Source of the DNA: Thunnus maccoyii
Taxonomy: Eukaryota; Chordata; Actinopteri; Scombriformes; Scombridae
DNA: 64,000 nucleotides
Direction of reading: 5' to 3'
Assembly: GCF_910596095.1 (NCBI RefSeq)
Contig: NC_056552.1
Span: forward strand, 12,505,111 to 12,569,110
The number at the start of each line of letters is the position of its first letter. Position 1 is the first letter of the stretch. The translations under genes and the position numbers were made by a program. The notes under the pieces were generated by a model. The model worked only from the letters and a program-made list of their open reading frames with translations. It was not told where the DNA came from and made no database searches. Shown here in pieces: positions 43,450 to 55,187 of this stretch.

Positions 43450-46436
43450 CTAATCAGTACTTTTGGTTGAAGGTGACACCGCTGACACAACAGGCAGACT
43501 GGAGGAATTGTGGGAATGTTTGGACCTTTTTCCTCTGTGGACCATTTCGCCTCCATTCTCCCCTTCCTCCCGCTCCAGTCTGCCTCTTTTAACAAAATGG
43601 TCTATCCGGGACTCCAGGCTCTCGCAGCATGGACGCTCCAGCAAAGGCCGGTAGTTTCTCTGCCTGCTGCCTTCTAGTAGCCAGCAGTGGTTAGAGGACA
43701 CTCCACCTGTGGATGGAGAGGAGTGAAACAATTTATATACACAAATGTAAAGTGAAGTCACTCAAACAAATCAGCGCCATGGTTCAAGACTAAGAAAAAT
43801 ATTTAAAGGATGCATAACTTGGAAACAAGTAATGGGTAGCAGGGGTATGATGGTACTATCACTTTGTAAAAATTGTATTACCAACATGTTTCATGTATTA
43901 AATGCTTGTAATGCATTAAAATATTAATTTAACACCCTATTTTGGAAGGAGTATGATGGTGCTACAAAAGAGCATGATAGTGCAGCAATACAGTTGGGTT
44001 GCTGACATAATTTGTCACCGTATAGTGTAACATCCACATCATTCCTGCCAATCAGGATGTCAGTTTTATTTATGTAGCCCAAAATCTCTGAGACAAAAGT
44101 TTGTCTCAAAAAGTCAGACTCTCGCTTTGTACCGTAAAAGGAAAACTTCACACACAAAAAAGTGAGGTTATAGTGTCTCATAGTTGTGTCATTCGTATTA
44201 TTTTTATTTAACAAAAGCTAACCTTACATCTGAATTTTTAGACCCACAGAGCTCCACTTAAAAAAATCCTGTTATTATAGTCTAAAATGTCAAAGTGTGT
44301 CAGTCGTCTAAATTCATCTCACCGACGGCCTCCAAACCCTGGATCATCCCATGGAGGACGTGGGTCTTGACTGCACTCTGGGTCCAGTGTTGCTGCAGTG
44401 CAGACAGGGCGTAGTTCACCTCCTCAGTCTCCTGTTTCCAGCTTACACCTTCGAAGTTGCAGTCGTACAGCACCAGCGGGTAATCTACTGCCATGCTAGA
44501 CACAAAGGTTTAAGAAAGATTCATAGTGATGTATTTATCCTGACTTTGACGGCTCCTAGCGGTAATATCAAAAAAAGACAAAAACTCAAACACAATACAC
44601 AACAACACAGCAGTGAACTCACCTGTATTGGGGCTTCCTCGGGTTATTCTGAACATCCAGGAGCTGATTAATTATTTCTGGGGCTTCCAGCTTTTGCCCG
44701 ATTAGAAGAAGCACTGCCATCATGCAGCGTACCTACAACATAACACAACAAGAATTTCAGTGTCAATTTCAATTTCAATGTCATAACTCAAAGAACTCAT
44801 ATCTGGCAAGAGATTAATGATATCAGAGACTGTTTCTTAATAGCGTACATTTAAATCCATCTCCTCTACATTAAAACATTACATTCAAATAAATAGTTTA
44901 TTTATTTATTTCCTAATTTCCTCTTGTCTTGAATTGTCAGTATTTGGCTATTTTGGAGGAAAAGCGCTGAGATTTCTGTTTTATTTTTGATACCTGGTGG
45001 TAGAGGAAGGCCAGTCCTTTGATCTCAAATATGAAGAGGTCGTACTGGTTTGTGCTGGAGATGTGCTCAGGTTGTACAGGCTTGACTGTTGCTGACAGGA
45101 TGGTCCTCTCAAACTGCAGGACTCCGTTGCCTACATCCATTTTGCACAGGTTGCGAAAGTCATGTGTTCCCTCGTATCTGTCAAGGGTCAAGAGAGCCTC
45201 AAATGAGAACAGCGATTGCAACAAGCGACATCAGTGTTTATGATTTTGTGTCTTCCCCCACCTTTTCGCAGCGTCCGCCATCAGCGCTACATCTATGGAG
45301 CCTCGGGGGAAGTAGTACCGGTACGTGCGGGACTGACAATCAAAGCGTGCACTGAAACCCTCTGCTACTGGGGCCCAGTCCAAGATCCTGATGTCCTGAG
45401 GCAGAACTCGGTTCAGCATCTTCACATATGGAAGCTCAGATGCTGCAGCTTTTGTCTTGGCACAAACATCAACATTTTCAGGGAGCGTGACACCCAATCC
45501 TCCACAAAATTGTGTAGAGCGCAGATCAATGGTTATCACCTGGGGGGAAAGAGAAGTTCACTCAACTACTACAACTACAATTAAGTGTTCATTATATCTG
45601 CAAATAATGATTATTTTCTCGATTAATCGATTAGTTATTCAGTCCATAAAATGTCAGAAAATGGTGAAAAATGTCTATCACTGTTTCCAAGAGCCCAAGA
45701 TGACTTTCTCAAATGTCATGTTTTGTCCACAACCAAAAGATAATCATTACTGTCATAGAATAATTAAGACACCAGAAAATAATCACATTTGAGAAGCTGG
45801 AATCAGAGAATTTGGACATTTGTTTCTTAAGAAATGACTCAAAGTGATGAATCGATTATCAAAATAGTTGTTAGCTAATTGATTAATCTATTAATCATTG
45901 CAGCTCTAGTGTTCGTGTAAGACATTAACCATCCAGGCCACTATATTGTCTTGAAGGTGAGTATGTGTGTATCAGTCTTTGGCATCTTTGGCATCCTCTT
46001 GAACACAAGATCAACACATCAGAGAACTCACTTGGGAAAAGGCACTGACTCCTTTATCCGTACGACCACACCGGTGGTAGTTGGAGCTCTGCCTGTCTTG
46101 GATCAGCCGTGTCTTCAGGAGAGCTTCGAAGAGTCTGGCCTCCACAGTGTTATCTGTGTTCTCCTGAACTGCAAACCCCTGGTAGGCCCATCCCAGGTAG
46201 GCTAGACGCAGAGCTACATGGCGCCGAGGGTGTGCAGAAAAGTCAAAAGGGCGCTCCTTGCCAGCTTTCCTCCCCTTTTTACTGCTGGTGCTGTTGCAGC
46301 CTGAGTTCTCATTAAGAGATGGACAGGACTTCACCTCCATGTCGTCTCCAGCTTCACTTGTCTCCTTCAGCTGGGACTTGAGCTTCTCCAGCTCTCCCTC
46401 CAGCTCCTTTATTCGCTGGATTAACGCTTCTGACAT
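43450..46436 (-). CDS. pus3: tRNA pseudouridine(38/39) synthase (PUS3, TruA family)
   Basis: PUS3 converts uridine to pseudouridine at positions 38/39 of the anticodon stem-loop of tRNAs. Six coding exons on the minus strand: 46,032-46,436, 45,262-45,539, 44,994-45,177, 44,623-44,732, 44,323-44,495 and 43,450-43,706. All phases close to give 468 residues (human about 481). Residues 1-60 are a charged, coiled-coil-like N-terminus ([13 protein letters not shown]) with a Ser/Asn-rich stretch. The TruA core begins near [17 protein letters not shown] (64-80). The catalytic aspartate is D127 in [13 protein letters not shown], and Tyr-containing RTYRYYFP and [13 protein letters not shown] follow. 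The C-terminus is Lys/Arg-rich ([10 protein letters not shown]). The ATG at 46,436 was chosen because a splice acceptor (TTCTCAG) lies 16 bp upstream, so an earlier in-frame ATG at 46,469 falls in intron. A MITE sits in the first coding intron. Confidence 0.96.
45575..45910 (+). mobile_element. GGGCTGCAACTAAT-type MITE copy in pus3 intron
   Basis: The best preserved copy: CTCGATTAATCGATTAGTT near the left end, TCCATAAAATGTCAGAAAAT inside, and CATTGCAGCTCTA at the right end. Its left terminus is eroded. It lies in the first coding intron of pus3, antisense to the gene. Confidence 0.8.
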
Positions 46437-46795
46437 GCTGCTTGGAAAAAGGCTGAGAAGAGGGACCAAAACATAAATATTTCTCCAAATAATGATTAGC
46501 TAACACTTCAAATATCCTCTAATGACGCTAAATACTTTTTATATTATGTTATTCTTTTATTTTCCAGTATCTAAGCAAGTAAGGCTCTATATTTTTTACT
46601 TTTGCTTAGTTAACTTTTATATTTTACCACAATATTCAGCCAAGTAGCTTACTTTGCCCCGACTGAACTAAATACTCTACGTTAACTGGTTAACCAACAT
46701 ACAGCTTGTTAGTTAGTTTCCTAAGTTATACAGTAGGTATATTAGTGGAAATATATAAGGTAATAAATAATATTGCAGAAAAACATAGTCTTTAC

Positions 46796-46880
46796 CTTTG
46801 ATTTGACTCTCAGGGTTGCTGATAAACTTGTATTTTTCAGTCAGTTGTCTGAGCTACTGCTGCACACATGCTATTTTACG
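46796..46880 (-). promoter_or_regulatory. pus3: probable pus3 5' UTR exon
   Basis: Minus-strand donor CAAAG|GTAAAG with the exon ending at 46,796 pairs with the acceptor TTCTCAG at 46,453-46,459. The upstream edge is not defined; a short GC-richer patch at about 46,870-46,925 is the likely promoter. Confidence 0.45.
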
Positions 46881-46991
46881 TGTTGCGGCGAGCCGGAACA
46901 ATTTAGAGAGCGGATTCACTTCCTGTAGAGGATTTCTGGGAAATGTAGTCTTGTAGTCTGATTTAATAACAATAACAACATTATCTAAAAC

Positions 46992-47030
46992 ATAATAATA
47001 ACAATAATAATAATAATAATAATAATAATA
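46992..47030. repeat. AAT trinucleotide microsatellite
   Basis: A run of AAT/ATA units with one interrupted copy near its start, between the pus3 promoter and the tetraspanin 3' end. Confidence 0.95.
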
Positions 47031-47188
47031 TACAGATGTCATATTACATGATGTGTTGTGTCATTTATTATAGGGAGTTGCTGTTATATTGCCACACAGA
47101 CAGGCAAGATGCACAGTCAAAGCGCCAAGATACCTGACTGTGGAATGACCACAGAGAACACAATCACATAATCAGACTGTGTCACACA

Positions 47189-47194
47189 TTTATT
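47189..47194 (-). terminator. candidate tetraspanin polyadenylation signal
   Basis: Minus-strand AATAAA about 360 bp beyond the tetraspanin stop codon. It is plausible by sequence and spacing only. Confidence 0.4.
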
Positions 47195-47551
47195 GAGCAT
47201 ATTAGCATAGTAAGCATGACATTCAAATGTGTAACTATCATAACAAATATTATCAATGTCATAGATCATCATATTTGTTGTAAAAATACAGTCACAACTG
47301 GCCAGGATACAAGCAGCAATAAGATGCTTTTTAGATGTTTTCTCACACATTGACATACATAGTGCACACATACAGTATAATTTTCTTATCAACTACATTT
47401 GAATCTTTATGTCACATATGAGAAGAAAAGGCAGTTTGGATATAATGAAGCATTGGAAAAGCAAACCAATTAGATCAATTTAAGCAAAAACAAAACATAA
47501 AAACCCTTTTAGAGATGTGTGAAGACATCTGTGCTTGGACACGAAGGCGCA

Positions 47552-50500
47552 TCAGCTGAGGTTTTCATAGCTTTTTCGTTTTATGTGCAGACACAAGCAC
47601 ACCCCAACTAATAATCCAAAAACCTGTAACAGGTAAAAGGTTATATGTTACTGGCAGCAAATAAACTCAAAAACAGCTAAAAAGGTTCATTTCTCTCTCA
47701 GTAAATTCTAATTAATTCTGGCTTTCACTACCTGGGGCAAAGCAGACGAGATAGGCTTTATTATCATTCATGCCATCCTCTACATTTCAAATGTCTACCA
47801 GTGCTTTACCATTCCTTATAAAGAACATACATTAAAACATGGTCATGAAAAACGTTGGAAACAGCATATACATATCTTTTAAATAAATTTAAATAAATGA
47901 CTAAATCATGCAAGGGAACAAATGTGATCTTTTTCTACTTTAAAGACAATGTTTTGGCATTTCTGTTGCTGTTGGTTCATTAAAAATACAGAAGGGAGGG
48001 GGATGACATATAACAAATGTCTTGGATTTACATTCTAACTGACATTCTCACGTGCAAGAAAAAAAATCCATGATGCTGAAAGATGTAGGAAACCAAGTGA
48101 CAGTGATTTACCTCTGTGACTCCAAGAGCAATGCAGATAGCACCGACCATCACTAGATTCTTCAACAGAAAGAGCTTGATAGCCTGGATACAACCCTAAG
48201 AGGGAACACACAATCATAAAATATTGTAGCAAGTGTTAACAGAAAGGAGAGGAGAATAAAATGGCTGTGAATTTGAGATGATATCTCCCAGCAGACCTCT
48301 TTGTGTACTTTTGACTTGTCTTTTCCACACCCCTCACTCTTCACTGTGCAGCAGGAATCTGGCATGGCACCGTGGTTTTCCCAACCCACACTTCTGGACC
48401 AGTCAGTGGCGGTGTCTGCACCACAGCATTTGAACTGTAAAAAGGTTTCCAAAACATGAAGATGGCACACAAGCAATAACGTTGCATCTACTTTAAGTGG
48501 ATCCGTCTACTCATGGTACACTGCAATAATGAGAGATTCTTCAGCTGTGCTTTGGAGGGACCCAAAGTTCCCTTTGTAATATTTTAAGTCATCTTTTGAC
48601 TGAGAATCATCCATCTGTATGTCAAATTTTACTGCTTTGACTCTTTTAGATGTTATTTACAGATCCAAAATTATTAATTTATCAAAATTTAAAAAACAAA
48701 AACCTAAAAGACATATTCCTCCAAAATTTAATTTCCACAATTAACTTTGATCACCTGAAGACTAGGTTCTTTTTTACAGTATATGCCATGTCGTAGTTTA
48801 ACTATCATCTTGGCCTCTATTCCTCAAGGTCTTCTGAATATAAAAAAAAAAAAAATTGTTGTCTTTTGTTGTCATCAGTTTTATCCCATTCTTATTTTAT
48901 TGGTTTTCATCTTTTTTTTTTCTCGTGTGCAGTATTCTCAAATTATTTTACTGTTTACATTTCTTCTGTCTTATAATCAGCTTGTCAGTCAGCTGTAAAG
49001 CACTTTGAATTGCACAAACTTGTACAAAAGCTATGCTATAAAAATAATGTTTGATAGATTCTGAGTTTATTTTCTTTTCTTCTTTACTACTTTACCTGAC
49101 TACTTCTTTATCTTAAGGCCAGTGATATTGTGCTTTCATGGTGCAAATTCTTGACTTTTTTTCTTTTTGCTTTGTCATATAATTACTAGCTAATACATAA
49201 ACAATGCACAGAAAGTGGGAGAGGGCTTATTTTTACCCCTGGGCCCTCCAGTGGTATAATCCAGACCTGTATACCATCATGGACAACACATTCTCTCCAG
49301 TCTATGAAATGTTTCCTGCAAATACAAAACATAAAGTTCTACATGTCACCTTTTCCTGAATTCTGTTGATTGCATGTCTGTTCTCCGGCTTGTATTCATA
49401 GATCGCCCCTCGTGCTTTGATGTTGATACCACTATTCATCTGTACGAGGGCAACCTACAGAGAAAATAAAATATTTTTTATGATCAGCAAGCCACCTCCT
49501 GTTGTATACATTGAGAAGCATTACAAATGTTTTGATCTCAATCTCAGAAATAGCGCGTCTCACCCTGCTGCGAAATATGTAAAAGGCGGCCCCTGTGAGT
49601 ATCTCCAAAATGATGATCACCAACAAGATACAGACGAACTTGTTCATAGAGAAACAGAGTGAGTAGAGTTCAGTCATGAGTTATGACCCTATTGGTACTG
49701 CTTACAACAATCTACCTACATGTCATATTAAAGTCAGATTTGATTATATCTCGCACCAGATGAGAATGAGGAAAATTGTGATTAGTAATCTGTTGAAACA
49801 TCTCTCCTGGATGTTACCGTTTCCACATTTTGGAAAAACTCCAGAATCAAAATATTGACATCAAACATCCTCTGTACATTGTCCCACAAAGACATGCTTG
49901 ATAAAATATATAAGGACAGAATCTCAAACTCATTATGGAGTATTATGATACTTACACAAGCCACCATAGAAAAGTTATTAGTGCATGCCCCAATATGGCC
50001 CATGAAGGAGATGAGGGCAATGGCGACACCCACTGCAATGAGGACTATAGCAATTTTAGACAGACTGCTCCCAGCAAACGAGCCCATCTCTGAGTACGTG
50101 GAGTATTGCAGCGCTCCGATAACGATGAGGGCAACCCCAGATGCCTGAAAAACCATGAAGTAGATATGAATGCATTGCTTAGGTAACTTGCAGTGGAGCC
50201 CAATATGGCTGCCACCCATACTTATCTTATCTGCTGTAATTTTAGCATTTGACATTTTTGTATCTGTATATTATCTTGTTTTAATCTTGCTACTTATCTT
50301 TATTTTTCACCTTACTCTATATAATATTGTGTTGTCCATGAGCACATTGCTAAGTTTTTTCGCTGTTTGCACTTAGATTTCTGAGATATTTGATCTCCAA
50401 GATGGGAATTTTGCTTGATGTTCTACTGGACATACAGTGACCATAAATAGATTAAGACCTCTATTGGCCCCTGAGTGTTTAGTCTCAAGGGACCCAACTT

Positions 50501-52695
50501 GTAACACCACGTAATGTGTATTTTTATTTTTTTTATTCAAAATACACTGCCTGGCCAAAAAAAAAGTCTCCACCTAAAAAAAAAGGTCACACACTAATAT
50601 TTCGTCGGACCGCCTTTAGCTGTGATTACGACACTCATTCGCTGTGGCATTGATTCGATAAGCTTCTGCAATGTCACAAGATTTATTTCCATCCAGTGTT
50701 GCGTTAATTTTTCACCAAGATCTTATATCGATGATGGGAGAGTCGGACCACTGCGCAAAGCCTTCTCCAGCACATCCCAAAGATTCTCAATGGGGTTAAG
50801 GTCTGGACTCTGTGCTGGCCAATCCATGTGTGAAAATGACATGTCATGCTCCCTGAACTACTCTTTCACAATTTGAGCCCGATGAATCCAGGCATTGTCA
50901 TCTTGGAATATGCCCGTGCCATCAGGGAAGAAAAAATCCATTGATGGAATAATCTGGTCATTCAGTATATTCAGGTAGTCAGCTGACCTCATTCTTTGGG
51001 CACATAATGTTGCTGAACCAAGACCCGACCAACTGCAGCAACCCCAGATCATAGCACAGTCCCCACAGGCTTGTACAGTAGGCACTTGGCATGATGGGTG
51101 CATCACTTCATCTGCCTCTCTTCCTACCCTGATGCATAAATCTGGACTCATCAGACCACTTGACCTCCTTCCATTGCTCCAGAGTCCAATATTTATGCTC
51201 CCTAGCAAATTGAAGCCTTTTTTTCCGATTAGCCTCACTGATTAGTGGTTTTCTTAGGGCTACACAGCTGTTCAGTCCCAATCTCTTGAGTTCCCTTTGC
51301 ATTGTGTGTGTGGAAATGCTCTTACTTTCACTATTAAACATAGCCTTGAGTTCTACTGTTGTTTTTCTGCGACTATATTTCACCAAACATTTAAGTGATC
51401 GCCGATCACGATCAGTAAGGATTTTTTTCCGACCACATTTCTTCCTCGAAGATGATGGTTCCCCACTATCCTTCCAGTTTTTAATAATGCGTTGGACAGT
51501 TCTTAACCCAATTTTAGTAGTTACTGCAATCTCCTTAGATGTTTTCTCTTGATGCATGCCAAAGATTTGACCCTTCTCAAACAGACTAACATCTTTTCCA
51601 CGATCACGGGATGTGTCTTTTGACATGGTTGTTTAAGAAATGAGAAGCTATTCATTGCATCAGTTGGGGTTAAATAACTTGTTGCCAGCTGAAAGATAAT
51701 CGCTCATGCAGTAATTATCAATAGGAGGCTCTTACCTATTTGCTTAGTTAAATCCAGGTGGTGACTTTTTTTTTGGCCAGGCAGTGTATATGAAATTTCT
51801 TTGTGTGTAAAGCTGGTATAGAGAGCTATACTGACTTGAAAGCTTCAATTGTTGTCTTATTTTGCTTGATAAACAGTTGTCATTTTCCATTTTTGACAAA
51901 AAGGGATGTTGAGGACATTTTCTCTAAATTGACAATTAAAACAGAACACTGGGTAGGTATTCTGTGTTGGTGGATTGCCATTCTACCCACACCAATTATT
52001 AATCAGGACTTTCGCAATTGCACATCGAAGGCCCCACTAGCATGCTGGGCTCCTGTGCGCTGGACCCCCTGCTAGTTCATCCCGACATGAGTCATGCTGA
52101 TTATCTTCCATATTTGTTACCATTCCCTCATGCTCAGCCCATCTACCGAGACCCCTGAGACCATCTAATATGAATGTGTTTGATACGGTTGGAAGGACAA
52201 ATGAATTCTCTTTCAAATGATGCTACGGATTACTTTCACTCCCCTGCGTCTTTTTTGCATTTCCATGCATAAAGTAATAATATCAGACACATGAGGGATT
52301 GCAGTTATAGTAGACTTCTTCAAAGCAGTTATTAGACAACCATTCATTCCCCTGAGAGTGATGCAGATTTTGCCCAATAATTTGCTGTATTAAGATGGGC
52401 CATTTTATCATGATTGTTTCCTTGTAAAATTTTCACTTCTCTCATATGAATCTAAAACAAATACTATTGAATCAGTTTAGTCAGAAATCTGAAAATCATG
52501 AGGAATTAGCAGGTTTTGTCCTTTTTAAAAGAACACGATATAATAGATTTATTCTTGATAATAATAACAGCAACAATACTAACAACATTTCTACTACTAT
52601 CAATAATAATAAACTGCATGCACACAATTCTTACTTACCAAGAACACCATATTGAAAAAAATAAACCAGCATTTGATGCTGCAACACTTGCACAT
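47552..52695 (-). CDS. CD63-like tetraspanin
   Basis: Tetraspanins are four-pass membrane proteins that organise partner proteins into microdomains; CD63-type members act on late endosomes and lysosomes. Seven exons on the minus strand: 52,639-52,695, 49,956-50,144, 49,564-49,638, 49,350-49,454, 48,297-48,434, 48,112-48,195 and 47,552-47,623. Every exon is a multiple of three and the product is 239 residues. TM1 is about 10-32, TM2 49-70, TM3 83-103 and TM4 199-224. The large extracellular loop has CCG (145-147), DSCC, EGCG and GC, the six-cysteine pattern. The tail ends SYENLS, where YENL (235-238) fits the YxxΦ sorting signal that CD63 carries at the same place. Residues before the juxtamembrane TM1 include clustered cysteines (MCKCCSIKC) that could be palmitoylated. 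The exact orthologue among fish CD63-like paralogues is not resolved. Intron 1 contains a dead Tc1-like transposon. Confidence 0.88.
50545..51786 (-). mobile_element. Tc1/mariner-type DNA transposon, full-length but inactive
   Basis: A 1,242-bp element with near-identical terminal inverted repeats starting CACTGCCTGGCC followed by an A-run and GTC(T/A)CCACCT. It is flanked by TA at 50,543-50,544 and 51,787-51,788, the target duplication of Tc1/mariner elements. It contains a broken transposase gene on the minus strand and sits in intron 1 of the tetraspanin gene, in the same orientation as that gene. Confidence 0.95.
50594..51626 (-). pseudogene. Tc1-like transposase, inactivated
   Basis: The Met-initiated frame begins [12 protein letters not shown] and shows the paired helix-turn-helix DNA-binding region ([19 protein letters not shown]) and the first catalytic Asp in WSDESRF. 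The second Asp (FQDDNA) and the [11 protein letters not shown] segment with the third acidic residue lie downstream. It is broken by a deletion and frameshift near 51,110-51,130, by an in-frame TAG at 50,858-50,860 where the family has Trp, and by a further TAA nearer the C-terminus. The copy cannot encode a working enzyme. Confidence 0.92.
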
Positions 52696-53308
52696 GGTGA
52701 GGACTTGATGCAGGAAATCCAATTCTTTTTAGAAGAGTTCATATACGAGAACAGACAGGATAATGTAGACTTTCCACACGCAGTGTGAGGAGACTCAGGC
52801 TGAACACTTAAACATAATTCAGAGGGACTGTGTCACATGACTTTATGAAAATGAAAGGTACCAAGATAATATTTAAATTGACTATTTGAATAGTAGCATC
52901 ACTGAAGTGCAAATGGTATCGTAAAATATGCTAATCTAAATAGTGGGTAGTCAAGTACTGTGAGAATATGATGTGAAAATTGGCCAAATGGATGAGCTTG
53001 TTTTGAAAATACTATAATGTTTCTGATTTTATATATATAGCATTTTCAAGATTCCTAAAGAGTCCTTTCAAAACAAAAAACAAAGTTTAATGGGATAACC
53101 ACTGTTGTATGTGTTTAATAACCCAGAAAAATAGTTTAATCATCACTAAAATGTAATTTAGTCTATGCCAGTTATCTGAGTAAATTCCAATCCAAATTAT
53201 TGTATTTTGTGAGCTTGTCAAACTCTAACAGCTAATCATACATCTTGCCTCCATAAAATATTTGATAAACAAGCAGGAAAATAGCAATGTCACTTATATC
53301 AATCTTAA

Positions 53309-54743
53309 AGAGGACCTATTATGCTCATTTCTAGGACTCCACTAGAGTAGCTTTACATGATTCACAGTTCAAAAAACTCCTTATTTATCTTATACTGGCC
53401 CTTTATGCAACCCCTCAGTTCAGCCTCTGTCTCTAACAGGCAGTTTTAGCTCCTGTCTCCCCCTGGCCCCCCTCCTGATGCTCCCGCTCTGTTCTGATGG
53501 GCCAGCTTTCTGGAAGCCTGCGAGAGACAGCCATATAAGAGTTGTGTTAAGTTACCGCCGATGAAAACCCAACATTTCCTGCTCTACTGCTTCAAATTAA
53601 AACCTTTCAAACGACTAAATAATGGGAGACTTTTATTGTGAAGAATTTACAGGAAGTGAGTGAAGTTCCTCACTGAATTAGCAGAGCTACGTTAGCAGCA
53701 CTACATAACAGTCAAAATAAGAAGATATGGACATATTTGGAGCTCTTTGTTCACCAGATTAGAAATAATGCAGGGAGGAATAGTACAAGCAGAAACAGCC
53801 ACAGTGAGGCTGTCAGGGTGGGTGAGTGGCGCAGGTGGACCCAAATGAGACGGTAGGCAGGGACAATCCGATGCAGATATTTTTTAATGAAAAAGCAAAA
53901 AGTCATCGGAGCAAACCAAAACACAGGAGACACAGGAACATTGAACAAAAGCAGGACAGAAGCAGGACAAAAGCAGAACAGAAGCAACTTGACCAAGACC
54001 GAACTGAACACTGGACTATAAATACACAGGGAGTGATTGCAAATGAAACACAGGTGAGGGAAACGAGACACAGGTGAGACACATGAAATAATCAAACACA
54101 GGAAGTAAAGGGACCAGACACATGGAGGTAATATTACAAAATAAAACAGGAACTAAAGTAAACAAACAGGTCAACAAAAAGTCCAACTAAAAACAGAAAA
54201 AGTCTGAGGGCATCAGAAGGATAACAAAAACCAAGGAAGTCAAAAGAACAAAAACACAAAGAGTCCAAAAAAAGAAAAAGTCCTGGTAGGACGTGACAGA
54301 TGATGATGTTTGATGAAAAGCTGCAGATGACCAGCACACCTCCAAAAGGTGAACAAATTATTTTTCTTTGCTGTGCTGTGTAATGGAAAACACTCACAGC
54401 GTGTCAGCTCGACTTGAGTTATGGCTTGACATGACTACCCCCAAAACAAGTGAAAATTGCCATAATGTTGGTGGAATGCAGCAGTGAACTGGCGCGTTGT
54501 GTGTGGAGCAGATGACCATATAAAGAAATCTGTCACAAGCCGATGTCGGCTCACGCTGAAGGTAGAAAAAAAACGATGGAAACCAACAGTTCAGAGGAGT
54601 CTGAAGCCTGACCTTTTTGCACACAGGGATTGTTTCTACATACATTTATCTCATTAATTGACATGTTAGCCACTTTTAACATGAACATCTGACATAACAT
54701 TATATATATGACTGGAAATAAGGAAAAGCATAATAGGTCCCCT
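53309..54743. mobile_element. TTAA-flanked MITE with a second element inserted
   Basis: Terminal inverted repeats AG(A/G)GGACCTATTATGCT begin at 53,309 and end at 54,743, each flanked by TTAA (53,305-53,308 and 54,744-54,747). TTAA target duplications are typical of piggyBac- and Kolobok-type elements. No transposase is encoded. A distinct 488-bp sequence occupies 53,811-54,298. The element lies about 610 bp upstream of the tetraspanin start codon. Confidence 0.75.
53811..54298 (-). mobile_element. nested solo-LTR-like or TIR element
   Basis: The segment begins TGTCAGGGTGGG and ends GGACGTGACA, a TGTCA/TGACA terminal inversion. Read on the minus strand it has a TATA-like TATTTATAG and later an ATTAAA, in the order expected of a long terminal repeat. 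A short internal array of AAAGCAGGACAG-like units is present near 53,947-53,985. No clear target duplication was found, so a solo LTR and a non-autonomous DNA element remain alternatives. Confidence 0.5.
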
Positions 54744-54803
54744 TTAAAAAATTTAGAAATATAGATTGTTTATGTTCTACTTCTCCATCAAAGCTCAAAG
54801 TAT

Positions 54804-55187
54804 TTGGGTACTTGGAACAGTATGACTGCTGGAACTTGCTTCAGGGCTTCTTCCATCCTTTCGAGCACGCAGCTCTTCCCCAGAGCTTCTCCACCAACAT
54901 ATGGAGCTGGAGCAGCTGCAGGAAACCTGATCCGATTCCACAGGCTGTTAAAGGAACGAAGGCCTCTGGCTGCGTTACAATATCTCCATCGCAGTAACCT
55001 TGGCGTGAGTGGCTGTGAGGATGCTTGTGACACACTGCCAGAGTGTCTGTCCTCTGTTCTTCGCATCTTTCCATTTATGTCTCTCTCTCTGAGTCCATCC
55101 CCTCAGTGGTTGTCTTCTCCCCTTCTCTGCTTTCTCAGAGCTCAAGCCAGGGTGCATCAGGCTGTGAAGGACCATGCTGCTTTCTAA
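54804..55187 (+). other. GC-rich open stretch of unknown nature
   Basis: A 127-codon open frame with protein-like composition (for example LLKERRPLAALQYLHRSNLGV). I do not recognise it. Two other frames, one per strand, are also open across much of the same stretch, which weakens the coding case. It could be a decayed exon or repeat fragment. It lies between the tetraspanin promoter side and the MLCK gene. Confidence 0.2.

Noticed and set aside
46437..46469. Upstream in-frame ATG for pus3 adding 11 residues
   Set aside because: A splice acceptor TTCTCAG lies between this ATG and the one at 46,436, so the extension is intronic.
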